Source: JBCCFC01 sp965213595 (lineage in GTDB: Bacteria; Chloroflexota; Anaerolineae; Caldilineales; Caldilineaceae). Taken from it: a stretch of DNA of 64,000 bases. The translations under genes were made by a program, and so were the position numbers. The stretch covers positions 1,116,001-1,180,000 of the forward strand of contig CBDBZO010000002.1 in NCBI GenBank assembly GCA_965213595.1, in the 5' to 3' direction. Shown here piece after piece: positions 8,331 through 16,840 of the stretch; the stretch's first letter is position 1; each line of letters begins with the position of its first letter. Under the pieces are notes generated by a model. That model did not search any database and was not told the origin of the DNA. It worked only from the letters and a program-made list of their open reading frames with translations.

Positions 8331-9461
8331 GTGCTCATCCTAAGCGCGGCACTAGGTTTGTGGACGCTGTCGAGCGCGCTGGCGATTGGCGGCGTGCTGG
8401 GCAGCTTATTCTTTGCCGCCGCCTTCCTCGGCCTCGCCTTCGATGTGCTCGACCTCTTCCGGCTGACCAGCGGCGAGCTCTCGCCGGAGGACTACCTCGT
8501 CGAGATGGCGGTGGGGCTGCTGCTGGAGGCGGGGCTGGGCGGGCTGGGAGAAGTTCTTCGCAGAGTGGGAGTAGGAAACCTGTCAAAGAGCGTTATTGAA
8601 CGCGTCGTTCGTCAGCTTGATGAATGGACAGGCGGTATTACAGCCCAACTGCGGCGAACTTGCGCCTATGCAGCAGATAGCGTTCCTCAACAAATTTGTC
8701 CGGGCTTGTCGGCGGAAGAAATTGTCAAGTACAGCCAGTTTGTCACAACTAAGGGCGCGTGGGAATCGCTGGCGGGCTTGAGCGAGTTGATTACCAGTCG
8801 GGGTGGCAATGGGGGGGCGGCGGTTAGACGGCTGTTGCGCAACAAAGAAGCGCTTAAGGGTGGCAGCGACAGAATTGAAGCTATCGCACGGATTATTCTG
8901 GATGCGCCAAAGGTTCCTGGATTTGACGAGGTCGTGGAGCGAGCGCTAGACCAGAACCGTGGTTTTCCTTATGAATTGCGTCGCGCGATTGCACTTCACG
9001 ACCCAGAAAATGGGGTTAGAGTGGTGGCGTATGGGCGTACCGAGCGTATTGAATTTAAACGCGTTGTCAGCGTTGAGGTAATTACCGAAATAGACCCCGT
9101 GACGGGTAATCAGCGCCGAATCCTTCGCCCCGTTCTCGGCAAGAACGACTCTCAACTGTTGGAAGGAGACGTCGTTTTGGAAGTGACAGAAGGAGATCAG
9201 GTAAAGACTGTCTTTGTCGATACAAAGCATGGCCCGCAATCAGATGGAAAAGATACTCGTGTGTGGAATCAAATTCGTAAAGCTGCCGAAGCATTAAGAA
9301 CAGGCGAAATCGATGAATACCGCTTCGAGTCTTCGAGATCAATGCTGCAAGTATGGAAAGACTATGTCGATGAACTTTCCAGTTCTTCTGATTACAAAGA
9401 CATGAACCCTTCTCTGAATGAACTTCTTGAGTTTGTAGTAAATTTGAGGGACGATATCTAA
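8331..9461 (+). CDS. Orphan toxin cassette 3 (silent)
   Basis: The shared block starts further upstream here than in the other orphans: RLIEGGAITSEL is readable from 8274, just after an in-frame TGA at 8268-8270. GTG 8331 is the first possible start and has no ribosome site. High DNA identity ends at about 8552. The linker then diverges in DNA but keeps the protein pattern (VGVGNLSKSVIERVVRQLDE). The Cys111/Cys123 pair, a helical region, FPYELRRAIAL, and the core Asp280, Asp297-Thr-Lys299, VWNQIRKAAEAL and DEYRFESSRS follow. All proposed catalytic positions are intact. The stop codon is directly followed by the immunity start. Confidence 0.72.
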   Translation: MLILSAALGLWTLSSALAIGGVLGSLFFAAAFLGLAFDVLDLFRLTSGELSPEDYLVEMAVGLLLEAGLGGLGEVLRRVGVGNLSKSVIERVVRQLDEWTGGITAQLRRTCAYAADSVPQQICPGLSAEEIVKYSQFVTTKGAWESLAGLSELITSRGGNGGAAVRRLLRNKEALKGGSDRIEAIARIILDAPKVPGFDEVVERALDQNRGFPYELRRAIALHDPENGVRVVAYGRTERIEFKRVVSVEVITEIDPVTGNQRRILRPVLGKNDSQLLEGDVVLEVTEGDQVKTVFVDTKHGPQSDGKDTRVWNQIRKAAEALRTGEIDEYRFESSRSMLQVWKDYVDELSSSSDYKDMNPSLNELLEFVVNLRDDI

Positions 9462-10079
9462 ATGATTCCATCAAAAGACCCGCCGCCCTATAAGTCCGCA
9501 TCATGGTATCTTGATGCTATCAGCTATTTTCGCAAGATGAACTTCTTTGATGAATACAGTACCTGGACTGATGGAGAAATTTTGCAGGAAATTATGCTTC
9601 TCTATGGAGAGTCTTTCTTTTGGGAGGTAATTGAAGATGCGGAAAGTGCAGCGGAAGTAGACCAGTTTTTGCTTCAATTAGACGAAGCACGTGTTTGGTC
9701 ACGAGATTTAAAGGGAGTTTACAAAGGGGAAGACGCATACACCGAAGATTTACGCCTCTTTTCATCAATTTCTGAAGGTGTATTTACACCGGCGAATATA
9801 GTTGAGATTTGGGCAGACATAGATGACCCTGTATATGTCAAATTCGATTTCCGAGATGCTGAGCACACTTTTATTCATAAATCTGGCAGGAACAGCAGAA
9901 TTGATCTGAACATTATAACATTTATCAACTCGCTGATGAGGGACACAGCATATCGATTTGAAGTGAGTGATGACCTTACGAGAGAGTGTCGATTCATAGT
10001 AGTGCTTACGCGAGAGGAAAAGATACAAATCAGAGATGAGCGTGGCTGGTCGTTCTGCGAGTGGATGTCGGACGTATAA
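9462..10079 (+). CDS. Candidate immunity protein for orphan cassette 3
   Basis: A 205-residue soluble protein whose ATG directly follows the toxin stop, implying translational coupling if the cassette were ever expressed. It is related to the product of 7592-8197 and to the C-terminal domain of the propeller protein: FRKMNFFDEYSTWTDGE, ISEGVFTPANIVEIW, FIHKSGRNSRIDLN and RDERGWSFCEWMSDV. The gene is AT-rich like its toxin tip. Function is inferred from position and paralogy. Confidence 0.65.
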   Translation: MIPSKDPPPYKSASWYLDAISYFRKMNFFDEYSTWTDGEILQEIMLLYGESFFWEVIEDAESAAEVDQFLLQLDEARVWSRDLKGVYKGEDAYTEDLRLFSSISEGVFTPANIVEIWADIDDPVYVKFDFRDAEHTFIHKSGRNSRIDLNIITFINSLMRDTAYRFEVSDDLTRECRFIVVLTREEKIQIRDERGWSFCEWMSDV

Positions 10080-10167
10080 GGCAGTGTCTTCTCGTTACTC
10101 TCTAGATTGCTCGTTAACAACCAAATAACGAATTAACCGTCCCAAAAAGTTCCAGTCACGCGATTAG

Positions 10168-10400
10168 GGCGGCGCGATCACGAGCGAGCTGACGACTACC
10201 GCCGCCTACGGCGTGCTCATCCTGAGCGCGGCACTAGGTTTGTGGCCGCTGTCGAGCGCGCTCGACAGCGGCGGCGTGCTGGGCAGCTTGTTCTTTGCCG
10301 CCGCCTTCCTCGGCCTCGCCTTTGACGTGCTCGACCTCTTCCGGCTGACCAGCGGCGAGCTGTCGCTGAGCAGTACCTCACCGAGATAGCCGTCGACCTG
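10168..10400 (+). pseudogene. Degenerate fourth toxin cassette, block only
   Basis: Bases 10168-10400 match the first two-thirds of the shared block (GAITSELTTAAYGVLILS readable), but a one-base loss at about 10373 shifts the frame to a TAG, and the match stops exactly where the convergent DUF1992 gene ends at 10401. No toxin tip or immunity gene follows. It marks the right-hand limit of the array. A weak boundary hairpin is present (ccgtccc 10137-10143 with gggcgg 10167-10172). Confidence 0.85.
10245..10272. repeat. 28-base perfect palindrome in cassette remnant
   Basis: The two 14-base halves, gccgctgtcgagcg and cgctcgacagcggc, are exact reverse complements. The other four copies of the block read ctggcgattggc or similar in place of ctcgacagcggc, so the right half has been replaced by an inverted copy of the left half. 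Confidence 0.9.
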
Positions 10401-11012
10401 CTAAGCCCCCAACACCCGGCCCGCGCCCGCGCGGCGCAGCTCCTCCTCCAGGCGCAGCGAGAACAGTTCCAGCCGCGTCACCGGAATCGACAGATTCACG
10501 GTGAGAATGCTGCGGTTTAGCTCCACCACCTCGCTCTCCCACGCTTCGACCTGCCTGCGCCAACGACGCTCCACCAGCGGGCGATCCGGACCCGCTTCGG
10601 CCCACTCCGCCCGGTACTCGGCGGCGATGCGCTCGATTTTGCGGCGCAGCTTGGCGATCCGCTCCTGCATGGCCTTGCGATCCGCAATCCACACGGGCGT
10701 CAGCTCGTTGTTCTCGAGCAGGTCGTACGCCATGCGCATGTCGCCGGGGACGTTGGGGTTGCGGTTGAGATCAATCGGCTTGCCCTTGTTGCGCAGGTTG
10801 TCAAACTGACCGTCGCGCATGGCCTCCTCAATACGGCGACCAACCAAATCCATCCACTCCTCGGTGGCTTTGCGTCGCTTGCGCTGCGAGGCTTCGGCCT
10901 CCGCCGATTCCGGGTCAATTTCCTGCGCCTGCCGGTCGCGCGCGGCTTGGTACTCGATGGCCGCCTGCAGCGGCGTCTGTTTGCGGTTGGGGTTGTTGGG
11001 TTTCTCTGCCAT
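10401..11012 (-). CDS. DUF1992 (DnaJ homologue subfamily C member 28 type) protein
   Basis: A 203-residue soluble protein taken from ATG 11012 (MAEKPNNPNRKQTPLQ). The central stretch WMDLVGRRIEEAMRDGQFD followed by NLRNKGKPIDLNRNPNVPG is the hallmark of DUF1992, found at the C-terminus of eukaryotic DNAJC28 and as free-standing bacterial proteins. A charged coiled-coil-like region follows (about residues 100-190). Molecular function is not established for the family. The frame is open further upstream, but the family motif spacing and the low-complexity upstream sequence favour this start. It converges on the toxin array, and its stop codon abuts the last cassette remnant. Confidence 0.8.
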   Translation of the reverse strand: MAEKPNNPNRKQTPLQAAIEYQAARDRQAQEIDPESAEAEASQRKRRKATEEWMDLVGRRIEEAMRDGQFDNLRNKGKPIDLNRNPNVPGDMRMAYDLLENNELTPVWIADRKAMQERIAKLRRKIERIAAEYRAEWAEAGPDRPLVERRWRRQVEAWESEVVELNRSILTVNLSIPVTRLELFSLRLEEELRRAGAGRVLGA

Positions 11013-11041
11013 GGTGATTTTGTTTACTGGTCGGCTCGCGC

Positions 11042-11098
11042 CCCCGGCACGCGCTGGGTGATGGCGGCAAGGCGACCGTTGTGTAGCGCGTGCCGGGG
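11042..11098. repeat. REP-like inverted repeat
   Basis: Fourteen-base arms ccccggcacgcgct (11042-11055) and agcgcgtgccgggg (11085-11098) lie between the divergent DUF1992 and argH genes. No T-run follows. It resembles the other palindromic elements scattered through this window. Confidence 0.7.
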
Positions 11099-11192
11099 AC
11101 GCTCCGTCTCTTTCCACATTCAAAGGCTTTTGTGTAGAATAGCACAAACGGCGTCGACTTTCTGAAGATTTCCCACCATTTTTACACAATTT

Positions 11193-12605
<1,413 letters not shown>

Positions 12606-12621
12606 CGCGCGCAGCCCATAG

Positions 12622-12781
12622 GTTCCGTTGACAATTGAGAATTGGCCCTCACCCCCGGCCCCTCTCCCAGCCTGGGAGAGGGGAGCAGAAGGCTCCCTTC
12701 CCCCACGAGTGGGGGAAGGGCTGGGCACGGGGGCGCGCTCGACCTCCCCGCCAAGCTCGTTTAGCAAAACGTCAACGGAAC
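12622..12781. repeat. Dispersed MITE-like repeat, copy A
   Basis: A roughly 160-base element bounded by the inverted 11-mers gttccgttgac (12622-12632) and gtcaacggaac (12771-12781). Inside are G/C-rich palindromes (ctctcccagcctgggagag and cttcccccacgagtgggggaag) and the string ggcgcgctcgacctcc. A second copy in the opposite orientation is at 42617-42775. No coding capacity is seen. Confidence 0.8.
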
Positions 12782-12796
12782 ATAACTGTCCCCGGC

Positions 12797-13942
12797 TCAG
12801 CCGTCGCGTCCTGCCTCCCACTTGGCGACCGTCACCTCCTCCAGGAATTTTTCATCAACTTGTGCCCCGTGGCCCGGCGCGTCGGGCACGGTGAGCGTGC
12901 TGGGCTGGGCCGAGCGATTGTTGGGATCGGCGGGGTTGAGCGCAAAGGGGTTGCTGACGATGTCCTGGGCGTAGTAGCGGTCGTTGGCGCTGATGTCGCC
13001 GGGCAGCGTAAAGTTGGGCAGACTTGCCAGCGCGACGCTGATCGCGCGGCCAATGCCCGTCTCCAACATGCCGCCGTGCCAAACGGGAACGCTGACCGCT
13101 TGCGCCATGTCGTGGATTTGCTTGGACTCGGTTAGCCCACCGATGCGACCGGGCTTGATGTTGATGATGTCGCAGGCGTCCATTTCAAGCGCCCAGCGCG
13201 CGTGCTCGGGCGAAACGATGCTTTCGTCCAGGCAGAGCGGCGATTGGAGCTGCGGCTTGAGCTTGGCGTGGTCAAAGATGTCGTCGTGGGCCAGGGGCTG
13301 CTCGATCAGGAGCAGGTCGAACTGGTCGAGCTCGGCCAGGTGCTCGGCGTCGCTCAGATGATAGATGCTGTTGGCGTCCACCTGAAGCGGCAGGTCGGGC
13401 CACGCCTCGCGCACGACGCGCGTCGGCTCAATATCCCAGCCGGGCTTGATTTTGAGCTTGATGCGCCCGTAGCCGTCGTCGAGGTAGTCGCTCACGGCTT
13501 GCAGCAGCGCATCGAGGTTGGGCTGAATGCCGACGCTTACGCCCACGGCGACCCTGTCGCGCGTGCCGCCCAGCAGGTCGCGCAGGGAGCGATTTTGCAT
13601 TTGGCCGACCAAATCCCACACGGCAAATTCCAGCCCAGCTTTTGCCATGCGATTGCCGCGCACTTTGGCCAAGAGGCCGGGCACATCCTGCGGCTGGTCA
13701 AAATCGGCGGCCAGCAGCATGGGGACGAGATACTCCTGCTGGATCACCCAGCAGGTGTCGACATTTTCTTCGCTGTAGAAGGGGCTGCGGCCCACGGGCG
13801 ATTCGCCCCAGCCCGTCGCGCCGTCGCTCGTGTCCACGCGCACGATGATTGCGTCCCGCCCCAGCTCGCGCCAGCCGCTTGTCTCAAAGGGCGTCACGTA
13901 GGGCAGCACGACGCGCCGCAGTTCAATGCGTTGGATTTGCAT
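12797..13942 (-). CDS. menC: o-Succinylbenzoate synthase, MenC type 2 (enolase superfamily)
   Basis: A 381-residue cytoplasmic enzyme. The enolase-superfamily barrel is complete: the KxK pair in RIKLKIKPGW (about residue 165), metal ligands in VDANSIYHL, LIEQPLAHDD and CLDESIVS, and the acid/base lysine in INIKPGRIGGLTE. This subgroup includes the Bacillus-type MenC and N-acylamino-acid racemases. The presence of menD and menF elsewhere in the window favours o-succinylbenzoate synthase in menaquinone synthesis, although racemase activity cannot be excluded. It lies just downstream of mazEF on the same strand but is probably not functionally linked to it. Confidence 0.88.
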   Translation of the reverse strand: MQIQRIELRRVVLPYVTPFETSGWRELGRDAIIVRVDTSDGATGWGESPVGRSPFYSEENVDTCWVIQQEYLVPMLLAADFDQPQDVPGLLAKVRGNRMAKAGLEFAVWDLVGQMQNRSLRDLLGGTRDRVAVGVSVGIQPNLDALLQAVSDYLDDGYGRIKLKIKPGWDIEPTRVVREAWPDLPLQVDANSIYHLSDAEHLAELDQFDLLLIEQPLAHDDIFDHAKLKPQLQSPLCLDESIVSPEHARWALEMDACDIINIKPGRIGGLTESKQIHDMAQAVSVPVWHGGMLETGIGRAISVALASLPNFTLPGDISANDRYYAQDIVSNPFALNPADPNNRSAQPSTLTVPDAPGHGAQVDEKFLEEVTVAKWEAGRDG

Positions 13943-13944
13943 GG

Positions 13945-14289
13945 CTAATTGTCCTCGGGAGAGATCAGTGTATTAAGTTTGAGAAGCGTGTCTTGCACAA
14001 CTTCGTTAGGAACTGCGCAGATAAAATTGGCGCTGCGAGAGCGCCAGTCAGCGCTTTTTGCGTGATCAGCAAGGATCACGCCGCTAATTGGTAAACCGTT
14101 TGGTATAGCAACCTCAAATGGATAGCCTTTGGCTTGACTTGTAATGGGACAAACGATTGCTAAACCGATGCGCTGATTATAAGCTTCAGGCGAAAGAACA
14201 AGAGCAGGCCGATGGCCCGCCTGCTCTCTCCCCGATTGAGGATCGAACGTCACCCAGACTGCATCGCCCCGTTTTGGGCAGTAAGCCAT
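13945..14289 (-). CDS. mazF: MazF/PemK-type mRNA interferase toxin
   Basis: A 114-residue protein taken from ATG 14289 (MAYCPKRGDAVWVTFDPQSG). The family pattern is clear: GDAVWVTFDP at the start, the GHRPALVLSP strand, VCPITSQAKGYPFEV, and SGVILADHAKSADW with the later conserved strand. MazF-type toxins cleave single-stranded mRNA at short motifs and are held inactive by MazE. The start is two bases after the mazE stop, so the two are translationally coupled. All usual segments are present, so an active toxin is plausible. Its stop is two bases upstream of menC. Confidence 0.9.
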   Translation of the reverse strand: MAYCPKRGDAVWVTFDPQSGREQAGHRPALVLSPEAYNQRIGLAIVCPITSQAKGYPFEVAIPNGLPISGVILADHAKSADWRSRSANFICAVPNEVVQDTLLKLNTLISPEDN

Positions 14290-14291
14290 GG

Positions 14292-14534
14292 CTACCAAAC
14301 CTCTTTTCCAACGGGCTTACCCCAATCGTACTCCTCGTGCACATTCTCATCCGTTACTTGAGCCAACAAATCTTCCAGCACGTAAGATGGGAGGCGAGCC
14401 GTTTCGACAATCAACTTCCCTTCCTCAAGCTGCATATTCACCATGCTGTCGTTCTCAAAGCCCGCCTCAATGGCAAACGACCGCGGGATCCGAATCGCCA
14501 GGCTGTTGCCCCATCGCTGCACTTTGGCCAACAT
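14292..14534 (-). CDS. mazE: MazE-type antitoxin (AbrB/SpoVT fold)
   Basis: An 80-residue protein from ATG 14534, preceded by a strong gggagg site. The N-terminal swapped-hairpin DNA-binding motif is typical (MLAKVQRWGNSLAIRIPRSF), followed by LEEGKLIVETA and an acidic, probably disordered tail (LLAQVTDENVHEEYDWGK) of the kind that wraps the toxin. It should bind MazF and autoregulate the operon. It is first in the pair, the usual antitoxin-toxin order. Confidence 0.92.
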   Translation of the reverse strand: MLAKVQRWGNSLAIRIPRSFAIEAGFENDSMVNMQLEEGKLIVETARLPSYVLEDLLAQVTDENVHEEYDWGKPVGKEVW

Positions 14535-14608
14535 AGAATCCTCCCAGCTACACAGAACGTTTCTACAAAGAAGATACGTCAAGCGCGCCAGAAAGTCAAT
14601 GCGCAGCC

Positions 14609-14819
14609 ACAATTTGGGTGCGTTTCAGTTTGGGGGCGAACCCGCGTCGCCGGGGCGTTCGACCTCTCCCCCTCGCTGTTGGTTCGGAGGTAACGAGTCG
14701 GGTGAAGCCCCCTCTCCTCCGAGGAGAGGGGGCTTGGGGGAGAGGTCTGTGGGCCGCACGCTGCCATGTTGCCCTATGCCGAAGCTGCCCCCAAACCGAA
14801 ATACACCCCCGCAATTTGT
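14609..14819. repeat. Non-coding stretch with MITE-like inverted repeat element
   Basis: Imperfect terminal arms of about 30 bases (14609-14638 and 14786-14819) flank a palindrome-rich centre with ctctcctccgaggagag at 14711-14727. I see no gene in it. It belongs to the same class of G/C-rich dispersed repeats as those at 12622, 31790, 41737, 42617 and 49656. Confidence 0.65.
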
Positions 14820-14828
14820 CGCCAAAGA

Positions 14829-15035
14829 TCACCGTAGCGCGTGACCATCCCCGCTCGTCGACTTGGAGTTCGGGCGGAGGGGTAGCGCGAGGCCAAAGGC
14901 GGCGAAGATCGCGATGACGATGCCGAGCAGGAGCAGCGTGTGCGGGTTGGCGAGAGCGAGGCGGCGGGTGGGGCGGCGGGGGGTGGGGAGCGGGTTGGAT
15001 AGATATGATTTTCGGTATAAGCCAGAATTTCTCAA
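14829..15035 (-). pseudogene. Possible N-terminal remnant of a sugar ABC transporter permease
   Basis: The frame reads RRLALANPHTLLLLGIVIAI then FAAFGLALPLR, which looks like the first membrane helix of an RbsC-type permease, and stops soon afterwards. A matching 5' remnant of the ATPase gene is at 15712-15810 on the same strand, in the order expected of an rbsA-rbsC operon. The identification rests on a short hydrophobic stretch and is weak. Confidence 0.35.
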
Positions 15036-15080
15036 CGCGGAGAGCGCGGAGAAGACGCGGAGGGCCGCGGAGTGTGTCTA

Positions 15081-15293
15081 TTAAAGCAACTCGTATTTAG
15101 CTTTTGTTTTCTGATAAATGAGGTTTTCATCTTTCAGTCGCGCTACTTTATTATTCCACCACTCAAACAGTTCCTGCCGGCTACATAGTCGATCAATACT
15201 GCGAATCAATTTATCAGTCCGTTCGCCGTACACCTCCAAATGCGGAGCGAACATCCTCATGGGCGAACGGCCTAAAAACTTTACCGACCGCAA
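15081..15293 (-). CDS. Hypothetical 70-residue protein
   Basis: A small soluble, charged protein (YGERTDKLIRSIDRLCSRQE, WWNNKVARLKDENLIYQKTK) with a possible short coiled coil at the C-terminus. It overlaps the 3' end of the gene at 15281-15706 by 13 bases on the same strand, suggesting joint transcription. I do not recognise a family. It could also be a fragment of a longer gene. Confidence 0.45.
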   Translation of the reverse strand: MRSVKFLGRSPMRMFAPHLEVYGERTDKLIRSIDRLCSRQELFEWWNNKVARLKDENLIYQKTKAKYELL

Positions 15294-15706
15294 AGATAGC
15301 GAAAGCCAAAATCTCGGTGGTCGGTGATGATTGTCAGTGAGCCGGTTTGATAAATGCTTTCGACTAGCTCACGAAACTCAAACTCAGCATAGCCGAATTC
15401 CTGCGTGTCATTGCTACCCGGATTCATCGCGCTCCTCACCGTTATGTTTTGGATGTCGACGCCGCCGAATTGCCGAATATCTTCTTCGATCATCCGGCGC
15501 GTCGCTTGTCGACAAACCGGCGGTGGCGAACCAACCGAAATGCCAAATGCCCGCTCTACATCGCCCGCGACGATCGCGTCTAGATAACTTCGCGTCATCC
15601 GCTCCGTCGATGGGTAGGAGGCAAAGAAAAATGTCAGCAAGCCGAACGGAATCAGAATGCAGAGCGCGGCCACAATTCCACACGAACGTCTATAGTTAAT
15701 CTTCAT
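15281..15706 (-). CDS. Hypothetical membrane-anchored protein
   Basis: A 141-residue protein with one N-terminal membrane helix (SCGIVAALCILIPFGLLTFF, about residues 8-29) followed by an extracytoplasmic domain of about 110 residues (YPSTERMTRSYLDAIVAGDV onward). This resembles small DUF4878/lumazine-like or NTF2-like anchored domains in general outline only. Two cysteines (CRQATRR and the C-terminal YLCGR) could pair. It sits between broken pieces of a sugar ABC operon, which implies it arrived by insertion or rearrangement. Confidence 0.55.
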   Translation of the reverse strand: MKINYRRSCGIVAALCILIPFGLLTFFFASYPSTERMTRSYLDAIVAGDVERAFGISVGSPPPVCRQATRRMIEEDIRQFGGVDIQNITVRSAMNPGSNDTQEFGYAEFEFRELVESIYQTGSLTIITDHRDFGFRYLCGR

Positions 15707-15711
15707 CGGCT

Positions 15712-15810
15712 TTACATGGCGCGCTCAATGGTCAAATCCATCCCCTGCAGGGCGCGCACGCCCGCAAAGGATTTGGAGATACCGGTCAGTTGGATAAGCG
15801 CGTCGGCCAT
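15712..15810 (-). pseudogene. 5' remnant of a sugar ABC transporter ATPase gene (rbsA type)
   Basis: Only 32 codons remain. ADALIQLTGISKSFAGVRAL then QGMDLTIERAM is the unmistakable start of an RbsA/MglA-type ATPase, and it ends just before the Walker A region. The stop is followed within five bases by the start of the 15281-15706 gene, marking a clean deletion or insertion junction. Confidence 0.7.
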
Positions 15811-15869
15811 GGTTGATGACAAAACGGGGTGGGTGGGGGGTGGTTGGATAGCGGTCAGCAGTCGGCGGT

Positions 15870-15935
15870 GAGCAGTCCGCGACGGGTAATTGTCCCGTCC
15901 ACCGCCACGACCATGTTGGGCTTGACGCGCGCCGA
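15870..15935 (-). pseudogene. Fragment of a moaD-like gene
   Basis: On the minus strand one frame reads ARVKPNMVVAVDGTITRRGL, closely matching GRVKPSIAVAIDGTITHRGL of the intact moaD-like gene at 19610-19957. The fragment starts at the stop codon of the XRE gene. It is one of three detached pieces of this tail in the window. Confidence 0.75.
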
Positions 15936-16820
15936 TCAACTGCAAAACTCTGGATTCGGCCACGGCGCGAGCCGGTGCACGCCGGTTCCCGTCTCCGCTA
16001 ACTTCGTGAACGTTTCCGCCGTCGCCACATCCAGCGGCACAAAGGTAGCCAGGATGAGGCGACCAAAGGGCGTGCGCGTCGCCGTGTTGGTGACTACGTA
16101 GCGAACGAAGCCATACGTGGCGTGCTGGTACTCAAACGATCGCAGCTGGCTGTAAAAATCGTCTGGCGACTCGCGCTGTTCTCGATAAATTGACCGAAAG
16201 TTTCGCAGCCGCTTGAGCGCGGGCAGCAGTTCCTGAAAGCGCTCGGTGTAGCGGAAGCGCAATGAGGTAAAAAGAAACTGCTGCACGTTGGAGCGGGCAA
16301 TGTCGTCCCAGCGTCGACCCATCGATTCGCGCAGCGGCGAATCTGGCTGAAAGAGCAGCGCCAGCACGTTGGCCCCGGCTGGCAATTGTTGTATCGCCGC
16401 GAGTGACTCAGCAGACAGGCAGTGAAAGCGCATCATTGGTTCGTTGAGCGCAATCAAATCACAGAATGGATCAAAGAGATAGGCGGGCAGGCAGACCTCA
16501 TCCAGAATTGACTCGACATGTTGATACGCTTGCTCCGCCGCCTGGCCGCATTTTGCGAGCGGCCACTCCTGCTCCACTCCCACGGCGGCGGCGAAGAGTT
16601 CGCGCCGCATGAAGGTATGTAGGTTGAGCGCGTTGGCCAGCGGAAGCAAAATCTCCTCGCCCAGCTTGGCCTGCTGACCGCGTTCGATCTTGCCAATCGT
16701 CGCCTTCCCCAACCTCGACACCTCACCCAGCTTTGCCTGCGACAACGGCTTGTCTGTTTCAATATCGCGCAAATCCTCGCGCAAAGATTTAACAATCTGC
16801 CCAAGGCGCTCGTTGTACAT
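15936..16820 (-). CDS. XRE-family regulator with MmyB-like ligand-binding domain
   Basis: A 294-residue protein. Residues about 5-60 form an XRE helix-turn-helix (LSQAKLGEVSRLGKATIGKI ERGQQ). The remainder has the pattern of the MmyB-type PAS-like domain (AYLFDPFCDLIALNEPMMRF, then RFRYTERFQELLPALKRLRN and a TPFGRLILATFVP strand). Such regulators usually sense a small ligand and control a neighbouring gene. Upstream, between it and the divergent secreted-protein gene, lie three caaaactg repeats at an exact 22-base period, likely its operator. I expect autoregulation and control of the 17004 gene. Confidence 0.82.
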   Translation of the reverse strand: MYNERLGQIVKSLREDLRDIETDKPLSQAKLGEVSRLGKATIGKIERGQQAKLGEEILLPLANALNLHTFMRRELFAAAVGVEQEWPLAKCGQAAEQAYQHVESILDEVCLPAYLFDPFCDLIALNEPMMRFHCLSAESLAAIQQLPAGANVLALLFQPDSPLRESMGRRWDDIARSNVQQFLFTSLRFRYTERFQELLPALKRLRNFRSIYREQRESPDDFYSQLRSFEYQHATYGFVRYVVTNTATRTPFGRLILATFVPLDVATAETFTKLAETGTGVHRLAPWPNPEFCS

Positions 16821-16840
16821 CCAATTCCTCCAAAAAGTTT

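Noticed and set aside
11112..11140. Sigma-70 promoter for argH (ttccac, 17 bases, tagaat)
   Set aside because: The -35 match is too poor to report as a feature, although the -10-like box and spacing are reasonable.
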